Source: SLJN01 sp964505385 (lineage in GTDB: Bacteria > Bacteroidota > Rhodothermia > Balneolales > Natronogracilivirgulaceae). From it: a stretch of 64,000 bases of DNA. Positions 36,815 to 44,368 of this stretch are shown here, piece by piece. A program made the translations under genes and the position numbers. The notes beneath the pieces were generated by a model that saw only the letters and a list, made by a program, of their open reading frames with translations, did no database searches and was not told the DNA's origin. The stretch is from the NCBI GenBank assembly GCA_964505385.1, contig CAZDIA010000007.1, forward strand, positions 36,452 through 100,451, written 5' to 3'. How positions within the stretch are numbered: the stretch's first letter is position 1; the number at the start of each line of letters is the position of its first letter.

Positions 36815-38038
36815 TTACCTGGCCAACCAGCCAATAATCATGGCAAACACGATGTTTATTCCGATAAATATTAAGCCACCATTCAGTATCCAGGTAAAGG
36901 AAACATCCAGATCAATCAGATAACCAAATAGTGCCGGAGCGACAGCAGTACTCAATACCATCAATGCCGACATCAGGCTTCGGATACTTCCCAGATGTTC
37001 AACTCCGTAAAGCTCGGCAATGAATGCGTTTTTCACATTTACTTCAACGCCCTGGGCCATTCCTGCAAAAAAGAGATATACAAATACGATTCCCGTCCAG
37101 TTTGTGATATTCAACAGAAACACTCCCAACAACAAAGGAAACAATACAAACGGAAATAGTTTTTGGGCGGAAACTTTATCAATTACTGGGCCACTCAATA
37201 GCGAAAAACCCGACTTTGAGATCGCAAAAGCCAAAAAACCCGAAGCCATTAACTCAACACTCCACCCTTTAGACTCAGCCAGCGGAACCTGATACAAAAA
37301 CAATCCGGTCAGCATAAAAGGGATCGTAATAGCTGGTGGAGCAAGTACATAAAATCGCCAGTTTTTTAGCATCTCCGTGCGTGTCCATTGTTTGCCGCCT
37401 ACGCCGGCGGGTGGCTTGCCGCCGTCAGCTTCTGACGTAAGAACATCACCCTGATTTTTACCCAGCCTAAGGAGTAAAATAATTGCGGGAACCATAATTA
37501 CGACAACTACCACAGCCATCATAGCCCACCCGAATCGCCAACCTCCCATTGAAATCAGAAAAGCAACGGATACCGGTAGGATGGCTTCACCGAAGGGTAA
37601 TCCCAATCCCGCCAAACTAAGCGCTTTACCTCTGTTCTTTTCAAAATAGCGGGACATCGCAGTCTGGGAAGTATGCATACATAACCCCTGTCCGAATAGT
37701 CTCACACCCATCAAACCCAGAAACAGTGTAATGATCCCTTGGGTCATAGACAGCAAACCTGTAGCTGTAAACAGGCCTGCCGCTACTATTAACGCGAAAG
37801 CCCTCAATGAAATACGATCCATTTGCTTTCCTACAATCGGCAGTAACAGCGCGCTGCCTACTGTTGCAATAGAATAAATAAGCCCCATGTATGAGGAGCT
37901 TAAATCAAATACATCCTGAAAGTGAGGAATAAACAGTGATACCAGGTAGGTCTGCCCAAAACTTGAAAAAAATGTTAATACAGCACCAAATATCAGCAGA
38001 GCGTAATGTTCTTTGAAAAAATTATAGTAAGACTTCAA
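36815..38038 (-). CDS. MFS transporter (monocarboxylate/OFA-like)
   Basis: The 407-residue protein has twelve predicted membrane helices split by a central hydrophilic loop (about 198-222). It has MFS-type features, such as a GKQMDRIS loop between helices 2 and 3 and the MGVRLFGQGLCMH helix. The ordering resembles the oxalate/formate (OFA) and monocarboxylate branch of MFS. The substrate is unknown. It lies about 390 bp downstream of the second TonB-linked RNA element on the same strand. Confidence 0.8.
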   Translation of the reverse strand: MKSYYNFFKEHYALLIFGAVLTFFSSFGQTYLVSLFIPHFQDVFDLSSSYMGLIYSIATVGSALLLPIVGKQMDRISLRAFALIVAAGLFTATGLLSMTQGIITLFLGLMGVRLFGQGLCMHTSQTAMSRYFEKNRGKALSLAGLGLPFGEAILPVSVAFLISMGGWRFGWAMMAVVVVVIMVPAIILLLRLGKNQGDVLTSEADGGKPPAGVGGKQWTRTEMLKNWRFYVLAPPAITIPFMLTGLFLYQVPLAESKGWSVELMASGFLAFAISKSGFSLLSGPVIDKVSAQKLFPFVLFPLLLGVFLLNITNWTGIVFVYLFFAGMAQGVEVNVKNAFIAELYGVEHLGSIRSLMSALMVLSTAVAPALFGYLIDLDVSFTWILNGGLIFIGINIVFAMIIGWLAR

Positions 38039-38196
38039 AAAGATTTCATTTTCTTAGAGGTTCTGACATATCTCCGGGGCATAGTTCGGTAACAGCAATT
38101 TAACTATAAGCTTAATATACGATACAAATCCATCCGGATTAACCCTATTGCTACGCCCTGTTAATGTATCGATACCGGGAGTAGATTATTTTCCAA

Positions 38197-38420
38197 CCTG
38201 CATTATTCACCAAGAAAATTAGATGTGGGCAAGGCGTCTCGGAAATGGTGGCGGAAACGTATCAAAATACATTGAGCAAACTATTTGCGGGACAACGTTG
38301 CCCACGGCTAATTTTCGCAGCGTTTTACGGTAAGTGGAATCAAGTTTATGGTCTTTTTTAGCAACTAATTGAATTACAAAACAATAAAGCAAAGCATCAA
38401 AAATTTGTGAATAATGCAGC
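38197..38420 (+). mobile_element. MITE-like element, copy B (224 bp)
   Basis: Perfect 13-bp terminal inverted repeats CTGCATTATTCAC (38198-38210) and GTGAATAATGCAG (38407-38419) bound the element. Flanks CCAA (38193-38196) and CTAA (38421-38424) resemble the CTAA target duplication of copy A with one change. An inner repeat, TTAGATGTGGGCAA near 38219-38232, pairs with TTGCCCACGGCTAA at 38298-38311. The first 35 bp and a CGCAGCG block match copy A at 9203-9366; the interiors differ. No protein is encoded. It abuts the A-tract of the TonB-2 terminator. Confidence 0.7.
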
Positions 38421-38422
38421 CT

Positions 38423-38563
38423 AAAAAAAGTCGGGCACCGCGTTATCCACACGGTACCCGAATTCAACACAATGCCTGTCTGATTAATTGACTTCGGTGA
38501 ACCATCAACACCGAAGATCACATTCAGACAGGGTTATTGCAGCTCTGCTGTTTATTTTGGGGG
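38423..38563 (-). ncRNA. TonB-associated structured RNA with terminator, copy B
   Basis: Read on the minus strand after tonB-2: a C5 run (38559-38563), then P1 CCTGTCTGA/TCAGACAGG (38524-38532 with 38475-38483). P1 encloses P2 CTTCGGTG/CACCGAAG (38509-38516 with 38492-38499), whose loop contains TGATGGTT. A 14-nt linker CATTGTGTTGAATT (38461-38474) leads to a 9-bp terminator stem (38452-38460 with 38432-38440) and a T-run (38423-38429). The 52-nt core is 50/52 identical to copy A at 39500-39551. This may be a 3'-UTR element, a processed small RNA, or the leader of what follows. Confidence 0.65.
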
Positions 38564-38614
38564 AAATATATTTACATGCAATTTTTTAATATTACTTTTT
38601 CTGTTACTTGATCA

Positions 38615-39283
38615 CTACCGATCAAGCTGAAAGCGAATTTGTATCGTAAACCTTACCGGTACCGGCCTGCCGCGTTGTCTGCCTGGATTAAAGCTGACTT
38701 GCTGAACTGCGTTCAATGCCGCTTCATCCAATCCGGCTCCGACACCTCTCATAATTTCAGGATTAATTACATTGCCTTGCTCATCCACAATAAATCGGAC
38801 AGCTACTGTGCCTTCAACGCCGGCTCTTCTGGCCATTTCAGGATACTCAAGAACATCGTACAAGGCATCCATTCCACCTATTATCTCCGGCATATCTTCT
38901 ACAACTTCAAAGTATTCGAGCTCTTCCTCCTCTTCCTCTTCTTCAGGTGGCGGTGGTGGTGGAGGCAAATCACCCGGGCCGTCATCTATATCACCTTCGA
39001 AATCAAAAATTTCATCTTCAACAATTTGGTCATCTGGAACCACTTCGGGCGTTCTGGGGCGCTCCGGTGGAGGCGGCTGGTGCTCCTGCTCAGTTTGAAT
39101 GATATCTTCCATCTGAATCACTTCGCGTTCAACTTCTTCAACCTGCATGCCTGCTTCGGGATTGAACTGTACCCGAAAAATGATAATGAGTAGGATTAGC
39201 GTAGCCGCCACAGAAATCATAAAGTTTCTTTTATAATTTTTGGCGATATCAGCGTTCGGAGTCTTGATTTTAATTAGTGCCAT
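38615..39283 (-). CDS. TonB-family energy transducer, paralogue 2
   Basis: TonB couples the inner-membrane proton gradient to outer-membrane receptors. The 222-residue protein has a short cytoplasmic start with an NYKRNF basic patch, one membrane helix (about 22-40), a periplasmic acidic/proline linker with PPPPERP, a seven-Pro run and an eight-Glu run, and the C-terminal TonB domain (YPEMARRAGVEGTVAVRFIV, ending VRFTIQIRF). The linker is much shorter than in classical TonB. It is about 70% identical to the next gene upstream (39699-40373). No exbB or exbD is in the window. Confidence 0.88.
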   Translation of the reverse strand: MALIKIKTPNADIAKNYKRNFMISVAATLILLIIIFRVQFNPEAGMQVEEVEREVIQMEDIIQTEQEHQPPPPERPRTPEVVPDDQIVEDEIFDFEGDIDDGPGDLPPPPPPPEEEEEEEELEYFEVVEDMPEIIGGMDALYDVLEYPEMARRAGVEGTVAVRFIVDEQGNVINPEIMRGVGAGLDEAALNAVQQVSFNPGRQRGRPVPVRFTIQIRFQLDR

Positions 39284-39490
39284 AAAAACCTCCGATGCTT
39301 AATTTTTTAATTTTGGTTGGCAGCTATGCCTTAAATAGTAATAAATTTAATCCAGACAAGGTATATTTACTGCATCGCCTGAACATCATCCTTTAAAAGT
39401 TCTCAATATCAATGTCGTAAAGATTAGAGTAGTTAAACCATGATCTATGTCAGCTAATAATATGATTTTTGTCATCTACCGGTTTTTGGG
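39284..39490. other. Upstream region of tonB paralogue 2
   Basis: This stretch lies between the copy A terminator and the tonB-2 start. It holds the two 22-bp-spaced palindromes annotated separately, and A/T-rich sequence with no other gene or clear promoter match. The closest promoter-like site on the minus strand is TAAATTTA near 39340, one base off TAnnTTTG. Confidence 0.4.
39441..39476. promoter_or_regulatory. Paired palindromic sites upstream of tonB-2
   Basis: ATGATCTATGTCAG (39441-39454) and ATGATTTTTGTCAT (39463-39476) both fit ATGAT-N4-RTCAT (the first misses the last base). Their starts are 22 bp apart, two helical turns. The same pair with identical spacing lies upstream of tonB-1 at 40624-40659. 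The 5-4-5 half-site layout is like CRP/FNR-family operators (TTGAT-N4-ATCAA). The site begins 158 bp before the tonB-2 start codon. Confidence 0.55.
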
Positions 39491-39650
39491 AAAAAAAATC
39501 GGGTACCGCGTTATCCACACGATACCCGAATTCAACACAATGCCTGTCTGAGTTGTCAGTAAATTCGACAGCGTTCGTTCGGAGAACCATCACACCGAAG
39601 TAACGCCCTCAGACAGTGTGAGTGCAGCTGTGCTTCTTGCTGTGAGGGGG
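39491..39650 (-). ncRNA. TonB-associated structured RNA with terminator, copy A
   Basis: On the minus strand after tonB-1: a C5 run (39646-39650), then P1 CTGTCTGAG/CTCAGACAG (39608-39616 with 39544-39552). Within P1 is a two-part P2, GCGTT/AACGC (39602-39606 with 39571-39575) and TTCGG/CCGAA (39595-39599 with 39578-39582), with TGATGGTT in the loop as in copy B. The 14-nt linker is identical to copy B. The terminator stem (39520-39528 with 39500-39508) has an 11-nt loop identical to copy B and a T-run (39491-39498). Confidence 0.65.
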
Positions 39651-39698
39651 AAGTTGATATGCTATTTTGCTGTAAATCATTCATAATTTCCGGTTGCA

Positions 39699-40373
39699 TT
39701 ACCGTGCATCCTCAAGTCTGAAGTTAACCGGTATGGTATATTGTACCGCAACAGGCCGGCCGCGCTGGCGTCCTGGTTCAAATTCTACTTGTTGTATAGC
39801 CTCAACTGCGGCCTCATCCAATCCGGCACCAACCCCCTGAACTACCTGAGGATCGATTACATTACCATTTTCGTCGATGATAAACTGAACTACTACTCGT
39901 CCTTCAACACCGGCTTGTTTTGCAATTTCTGGATATTCAAGCACGTCATAGAGTGCATCCATTCCTCCGACAATTTCAGGCATATCCTCAACGGACTCAA
40001 AGTATTCCAGTTCCTCTTCTTCCTCTTCGTCATCCTCAGGCGGAGGTGGTGGTGGCAAATCGCCGGCACCATCATCTACATCACCCTCAAAGTCAAAAAC
40101 GTCATCCTCAACTATCTCATCATCCGGAACCACTTCCGGATCACTGGGACGTTCGGGTGGCGGAGGAGTGTGCTCCTGCTCTGTTTGGATGACTTCTTCC
40201 ATTTCAATAATCTCTTGATCCTCTTCTTCGATCTGCATGTCAGCTTCAGGATTAAACTGGATTCTGAAAATCAATATCATCAGAATCAGGGTAGCAATTA
40301 CGGATAGCAAGAAGTTTCGCTTATAATGGCTTGCGATATCCGCTTTCGGAGATTTCACTTTAACGAGTTTCAT
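39699..40373 (-). CDS. TonB-family energy transducer, paralogue 1
   Basis: A 224-residue TonB-type protein with the same plan as its neighbour: basic start (HYKRNF), one membrane helix (about 22-40), acidic/proline linker (PPPPERPSDPEVVPDD, six Pro, then an Asp/Glu run) and a C-terminal TonB domain (YPEIAKQAGVEGRVVVQFII). Linker and domain are about 70% identical to paralogue 2, so this is a tandem duplication with a period of about 1.08 kb that included the downstream RNA element. It was probably specialised for different receptors or conditions. Confidence 0.88.
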   Translation of the reverse strand: MKLVKVKSPKADIASHYKRNFLLSVIATLILMILIFRIQFNPEADMQIEEEDQEIIEMEEVIQTEQEHTPPPPERPSDPEVVPDDEIVEDDVFDFEGDVDDGAGDLPPPPPPEDDEEEEEELEYFESVEDMPEIVGGMDALYDVLEYPEIAKQAGVEGRVVVQFIIDENGNVIDPQVVQGVGAGLDEAAVEAIQQVEFEPGRQRGRPVAVQYTIPVNFRLEDAR

Positions 40374-41150
40374 AATTTCCCCCGAATGGTTTAAAGTGCA
40401 AAATTGTAATACTTTTTACGATGACATATAACCAAGGGTTAGTTTGAGACAACAAAAATTTTCAATACTAACCTTTCGCTTATACTTTCACCGGCAACTT
40501 CTATGTTGATCTTTAAGTTGCTTGTTTCAAAAAACTATTTTATGATTTGTTAATGGTTCATTAAGTACTGTTACGTACTTAATAATTTGATCTAAATGTA
40601 ACATAAAAAAGGGCTTCCACGCTATGATATATATCATTATTTAATATGATTTTTGTCATATTTTTCCGATCTGCAATTCTGCATATTTGGTGTACCTGAT
40701 GGAACCTTAAGTTACCTGATAGCAAGCGTATGCAGAGCAAAGTAAACTGTTTTGGAAGCGCTTTTCCACACATTTATGAAAGCTTGAATGAATGCATACG
40801 CCGGTGTTATCGCAACAACAACTGCATATGTTTTCCATGCGCCACTAAATATTTGAATTGGTCAAGTATGCCGGGTAGCAATAGACTTTCTACCTTATTG
40901 GGCTACAGTAAAATACATTTTGCATACTTATTGCAGATTTATAATATTATTGCAAATTATAATCGTTAGTAACGGAGTTAACTATGTTGAATTAATATGG
41001 GTGTAACATCAATCATCCTTTTGTTGATTAGCTTTAGCAAAGTAATAATTGGAATATTCGGCTCTGTAAATAATATTAACCGCAGAGAAAACCCTTTAAA
41101 CTTTCAGCACAAAACAAACCTTTAAACTTAATTTTAACCTGGAGAATCCT
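40374..41150. other. Long intergenic region between tonB-1 and the stress-protein genes
   Basis: This 777-bp A/T-rich space separates divergent genes. It holds a palindrome pair (annotated separately) about 250 bp before tonB-1. A 79-codon open frame at 40730-40969 was judged non-coding. Just before the first stress-protein gene there is a clear ribosome binding site (GGAGA about 7 bp before the ATG). No RNA gene was recognised. Confidence 0.5.
40624..40659. promoter_or_regulatory. Paired palindromic sites upstream of tonB-1
   Basis: ATGATATATATCAT (40624-40637) and ATGATTTTTGTCAT (40646-40659) are near-perfect ATGAT-N4-RTCAT palindromes with starts 22 bp apart. The second is identical, base for base, to the second site upstream of tonB-2. 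The pair is 251 bp from the tonB-1 start and about 490 bp from the first stress-protein gene, so it could serve either direction. Confidence 0.55.
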
Positions 41151-41972
41151 ATGAATATCGACAAAATTTTAGCGCCTACTGATTTCTCTGAAATGGGCAT
41201 TCTTGGATTAAAAGCAGCTCAAAAGTTTGCATCAACCTGGAATGCTAAGGTGGTTCCATTTCATTCATCCGGGCAAAACGCCAAAGATGATGACAAAAAT
41301 GGCCTTGCTGACCAATTAAATGAGGAGGCTGCAAAGTATATTGATAAAAATTTGCTTGAAGACGGTAGAATATCAGAAGATAAGGCTGTTGATGCCATTA
41401 ATAATGCTGCTGCAGATACTGATCTGGTAGTAATGAGTACTCATGGACGAACCGGTTTCAGCAGACTTCTTCTGGGTTCCATTGCTGAAAAAGTAATACG
41501 AAGTTGCCCAAAGCCGGTTATAGTTGTAGAGGAAGAGCCACGAGATTCATTAGATAAAATTCTGGTGACAACCGACTTTTCAGAAAATTCTCTAAAAGTT
41601 TTCCCTTTTGTTCAGGAAATCGCTCAGAAAACCGGGGCCAAAATCGAGCTCAAGCACATCGTCAGTTATGAGCTGCACCAGTCCATGGCAGAGCTGCAGG
41701 GAACACAAAGCAAGTATAACCGCCGGCTTCAAGAATTAGCAGACAAGCACTTAAGTGATGTATCCGACCAGGTACAAACTGAAGTTGTGCCTTCCAACAG
41801 TTCTATCCATGAAGAAATCACACGGATTTGTGAGCAGAATAACTACTCAATGGTTATGATGGCCACACTTGGCTGGACGGGTCTTGATTATCTCAGGCTT
41901 GGATCTACAGCTTCAAATGTGGTGCGACATGTGGTTAGTCCGGTATTTATTATCAACCCCAAAACCCAGTAA
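41151..41972 (+). CDS. Tandem-domain universal stress protein, copy 1
   Basis: The 273-residue protein holds two UspA domains. The first ends with the nucleotide-binding pattern HGRTGFSRLLLGSIAEKV (G-2x-G-9x-GS), and the second with LGWTGLDYLRLGSTASNV. Each starts with a typical strand and turn (ILAPTDFSE, ILVTTDFSE). Such double Usp proteins bind ATP or AMP and help survival under starvation, oxygen shift or redox stress. A good ribosome site (GGAGA) supports the start. It is the first of three tandem paralogues. Confidence 0.9.
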   Translation: MNIDKILAPTDFSEMGILGLKAAQKFASTWNAKVVPFHSSGQNAKDDDKNGLADQLNEEAAKYIDKNLLEDGRISEDKAVDAINNAAADTDLVVMSTHGRTGFSRLLLGSIAEKVIRSCPKPVIVVEEEPRDSLDKILVTTDFSENSLKVFPFVQEIAQKTGAKIELKHIVSYELHQSMAELQGTQSKYNRRLQELADKHLSDVSDQVQTEVVPSNSSIHEEITRICEQNNYSMVMMATLGWTGLDYLRLGSTASNVVRHVVSPVFIINPKTQ

Positions 41973-42048
41973 TACACAAATACCAAGTTTTAGTAGTTTG
42001 ATTAATATATCCTAAACAGCTACCCGATTACGGGCAGAGGAGCCCAAA

Positions 42049-42936
42049 ATGAACAATCCGAATATACTTGTTCCTACAGATTTTTCGAACCTCAGCTATG
42101 AATCATTTGAAGTAGCTGTAGAAATAGCCGGTATATTCAATGGTAAGGTCACACCGATGCATTCTTATGTCCCGGAAATGTATATGCATCCTTCAGGCGG
42201 ACTGGACGATGACTTCCGGACGACGATTACTGAATCAGACCTTCTTGAATCTGAGAAAGTTATTTTGCAACGTCTGGATAACATTGCATCAAAATATGTA
42301 CCGGAAAATCTCCTTGAACCGGGGATTTTAAAAATGGAGCGACCCGCTGAAGGAATCGTAAATGTTTCCCGTAATTATGATCTGATCGTAATGAGTACAC
42401 ACGGGCGCACCGGGTTTTCCAGAATTCTTTTGGGCTCCGTTGCTGAAAAAGTCACAAGATATGCTGAAATACCGGTTATCATTGTAGAAGATAAACGATT
42501 GTTTACACCACTTGAAAAAATCCTTGTAACTACAGACTTGACCGAAAACTCTATTGCCGCTTTTTCTTACGCAAAAGATTTTTTAATGGCAACCAAGGCC
42601 CAAATTGATTTAGTTCATGTGGTAAGTCTTGATGATTTTTCCAGCCTAACCGAAGCTAATGAATTAATCAGCAAGAGAAAGCATAAACTTGAGGGATTAA
42701 TTCAGGAATTTTTTAGCGATGTACAGGATTATATTACACCAAGAGTGATAAGTACCGAGACTTCTGTACATGAAGCTTTAGTAAAACATTCTCAAAAAAA
42801 TGATTATAATCTGCTAATAATGTCAACTATTGGTCGTACCGGTCTGGATTATCTGAGAATGGGCAGTACTGCTGCAAACCTGATACGCCACGTTAGAATG
42901 CCGGTAATGACTCTTAAGCCAACTAAATTCACATAA
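42049..42936 (+). CDS. Tandem-domain universal stress protein, copy 2
   Basis: A 295-residue paralogue of the preceding gene with both UspA domains intact (HGRTGFSRILLGSVAEKV and IGRTGLDYLRMGSTAANL). The first domain has a longer middle part (MYMHPSGGLDDDF) than copy 1. The gene begins 76 bp after copy 1 with a strong AGAGGAG ribosome site, and copy 3 follows after 26 bp, so the three probably share a transcript. Confidence 0.9.
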   Translation: MNNPNILVPTDFSNLSYESFEVAVEIAGIFNGKVTPMHSYVPEMYMHPSGGLDDDFRTTITESDLLESEKVILQRLDNIASKYVPENLLEPGILKMERPAEGIVNVSRNYDLIVMSTHGRTGFSRILLGSVAEKVTRYAEIPVIIVEDKRLFTPLEKILVTTDLTENSIAAFSYAKDFLMATKAQIDLVHVVSLDDFSSLTEANELISKRKHKLEGLIQEFFSDVQDYITPRVISTETSVHEALVKHSQKNDYNLLIMSTIGRTGLDYLRMGSTAANLIRHVRMPVMTLKPTKFT

Positions 42937-42962
42937 AGAAACACAACTGTGAGGTATCGACT

Positions 42963-43844
42963 ATGACATTCAAAAATCTAAAAATTCTTGTTCCTACTGA
43001 CTTTTCGGAGCGTAGCTATAAGGCGTTTCGTCCCGCCTCCTATCTTGCGGGTTTATTTGACGGTAAAGTTAATATTATGACTCGTCATGAACCCGAAGAT
43101 AAACCCAGCTTCCCGACTCCGCCACCAAAATCAAAAAGTGAAGAGGAAGTAAAAAAAGAGTTGCTGGAAGTAGCAAAAAAATACATGGATGATGAAAAAT
43201 ACATAGGAGAAGCTATAGTTCGCTCCGGCAAAGCTCCTCACCGTCTGATATCCGAGGAATCCAAAAATCACGATCTTGTCGTGATGGCTACTCACGGCCG
43301 GTCCGGATTTTCCAGGCTACTGCTTGGTTCTGTAACGGAAAAAGTTTTGCGGTTTAGCCGGGTACCCGTACTGGCTGTTGAAGATGAGGGAATCCGGCCA
43401 CTAAAAAATATTCTTGTTACCACAGACTTTTCAGAATTTTCGACCGAAGCATTTCCGTATACAGTGGAGCTGGCAAAAGCCTCAGGTGCACAGGTTGATT
43501 TACTTAACGTAGCAGTTAAAGATCAGTTTACCAAGGATCAGGATTTTGAATCTCAGCGCAAGATGCGCAAAGAAATGTTAACCGAACTTATTGATAAGCA
43601 TTTCAGTGAAATCAGAGATCAAATTCGTGCTGAAATGATAGCAGCAGAAACATCCATTCACGAAGCCATTACGCGCAGAGTTAATAAAGGGGATTATAAC
43701 ATGGTGGTAATGTCAACACTTGGACGCACCAAACTTGACTATTTGCGGCTTGGTAGCACTACATCCAATGTCGCGCGGCATGTTGAAACTGCAGTTCTCA
43801 GTATTAATCCCAAGCGAAAAGAAAAACCACCGGAAGACATTTAA
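42963..43844 (+). CDS. Tandem-domain universal stress protein, copy 3
   Basis: A 293-residue UspA double-domain protein. The first domain keeps the full nucleotide motif (HGRSGFSRLLLGSVTEKV). The second reads LGRTKLDYLRLGST, with Lys where the second glycine of G-2x-G should be, so its nucleotide site may be altered. A Pro/Lys-rich segment (FPTPPPKSKSEEE) is inserted in the first domain. It ends the three-gene group; a terminator lies 35 bp downstream. Confidence 0.9.
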   Translation: MTFKNLKILVPTDFSERSYKAFRPASYLAGLFDGKVNIMTRHEPEDKPSFPTPPPKSKSEEEVKKELLEVAKKYMDDEKYIGEAIVRSGKAPHRLISEESKNHDLVVMATHGRSGFSRLLLGSVTEKVLRFSRVPVLAVEDEGIRPLKNILVTTDFSEFSTEAFPYTVELAKASGAQVDLLNVAVKDQFTKDQDFESQRKMRKEMLTELIDKHFSEIRDQIRAEMIAAETSIHEAITRRVNKGDYNMVVMSTLGRTKLDYLRLGSTTSNVARHVETAVLSINPKRKEKPPEDI

Positions 43845-43878
43845 AGGCTTGTTCTTTAACACGTACACATCTATACAA

Positions 43879-43913
43879 AAAAAGCCGGTAGCTTAGCTTC
43901 ACCGGCTTTTTTT
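43879..43913. terminator. Bidirectional intrinsic terminator (usp group / atpDC)
   Basis: AAAAAGCCGGT (43879-43889) and ACCGGCTTTTT (43901-43911) form an 11-bp stem with an 11-nt loop. T-runs occur on the plus strand and, through the A-run, on the minus strand. It sits between the convergent third stress-protein gene and atpC and can serve both. Confidence 0.85.
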
Positions 43914-43954
43914 ATGATAATCACCTGAAAATCAGTTTTATTTGAGTCGGTTTA

Positions 43955-44365
43955 TCAATTTTTCAACTCCGATAATTTGATGCGATTTATAGCACGTTTG
44001 AGTGCCAGCTCTGCGCGATGTACATCCACATCTCCCGATTTTTTCTTCAGTTTTTGTTCGGCACGCTCCCGGGCTTTTTTTGCCCGCTCCACATCAATTT
44101 CACCTTTTTCTTCAGCGGCTTCTGCCATTATGATCACGGTATTATCATTAACTTCCGAAAAGCCGCCGCTAATAGCATATTTCAATTCTTTCTGATCTTC
44201 AGCTTTGGTTATTCGGGCAACACCTATTTCCATCAGAGAAATCAGACTGGCGTGATTTCTCCGAACTTCAAAACTGCCTTTTGTTCCCGGAATTTTCACA
44301 CTCTCGGTTTCGCCTTCAAACGCAACTCCTGAGGGTGTAAGAATTTGAGTGTAGAATGAACTCAT
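43955..44365 (-). CDS. atpC: ATP synthase F1 subunit epsilon
   Basis: Subunit epsilon of the F1 central stalk, which links rotation to catalysis and inhibits ATP hydrolysis. The 136-residue protein has the N-terminal beta-sandwich (TPSGVAFEGETESVKIPGTK, GSFEVRRNHASLIS, and YAISGGFSEVNDNTVIIMAE) and a C-terminal helical hairpin (ARERAEQKLKKK, LALKRAINRIKL). It follows atpD by 3 bp. The other F-type genes are elsewhere, the split seen in many Bacteroidota-like genomes. Confidence 0.93.
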   Translation of the reverse strand: MSSFYTQILTPSGVAFEGETESVKIPGTKGSFEVRRNHASLISLMEIGVARITKAEDQKELKYAISGGFSEVNDNTVIIMAEAAEEKGEIDVERAKKARERAEQKLKKKSGDVDVHRAELALKRAINRIKLSELKN

Positions 44366-44368
44366 ATC

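Noticed and set aside
38772..39193. Ser-rich open frames opposite tonB-2
   Set aside because: They mirror the Glu/Pro-rich linker codons read from the other strand, with no independent support.
40730..40969. 79-codon open frame in the tonB-1/usp intergenic region
   Set aside because: No ribosome binding site, Cys/Asn-rich unusual composition unlike its neighbours, and no domain pattern. Probably chance.
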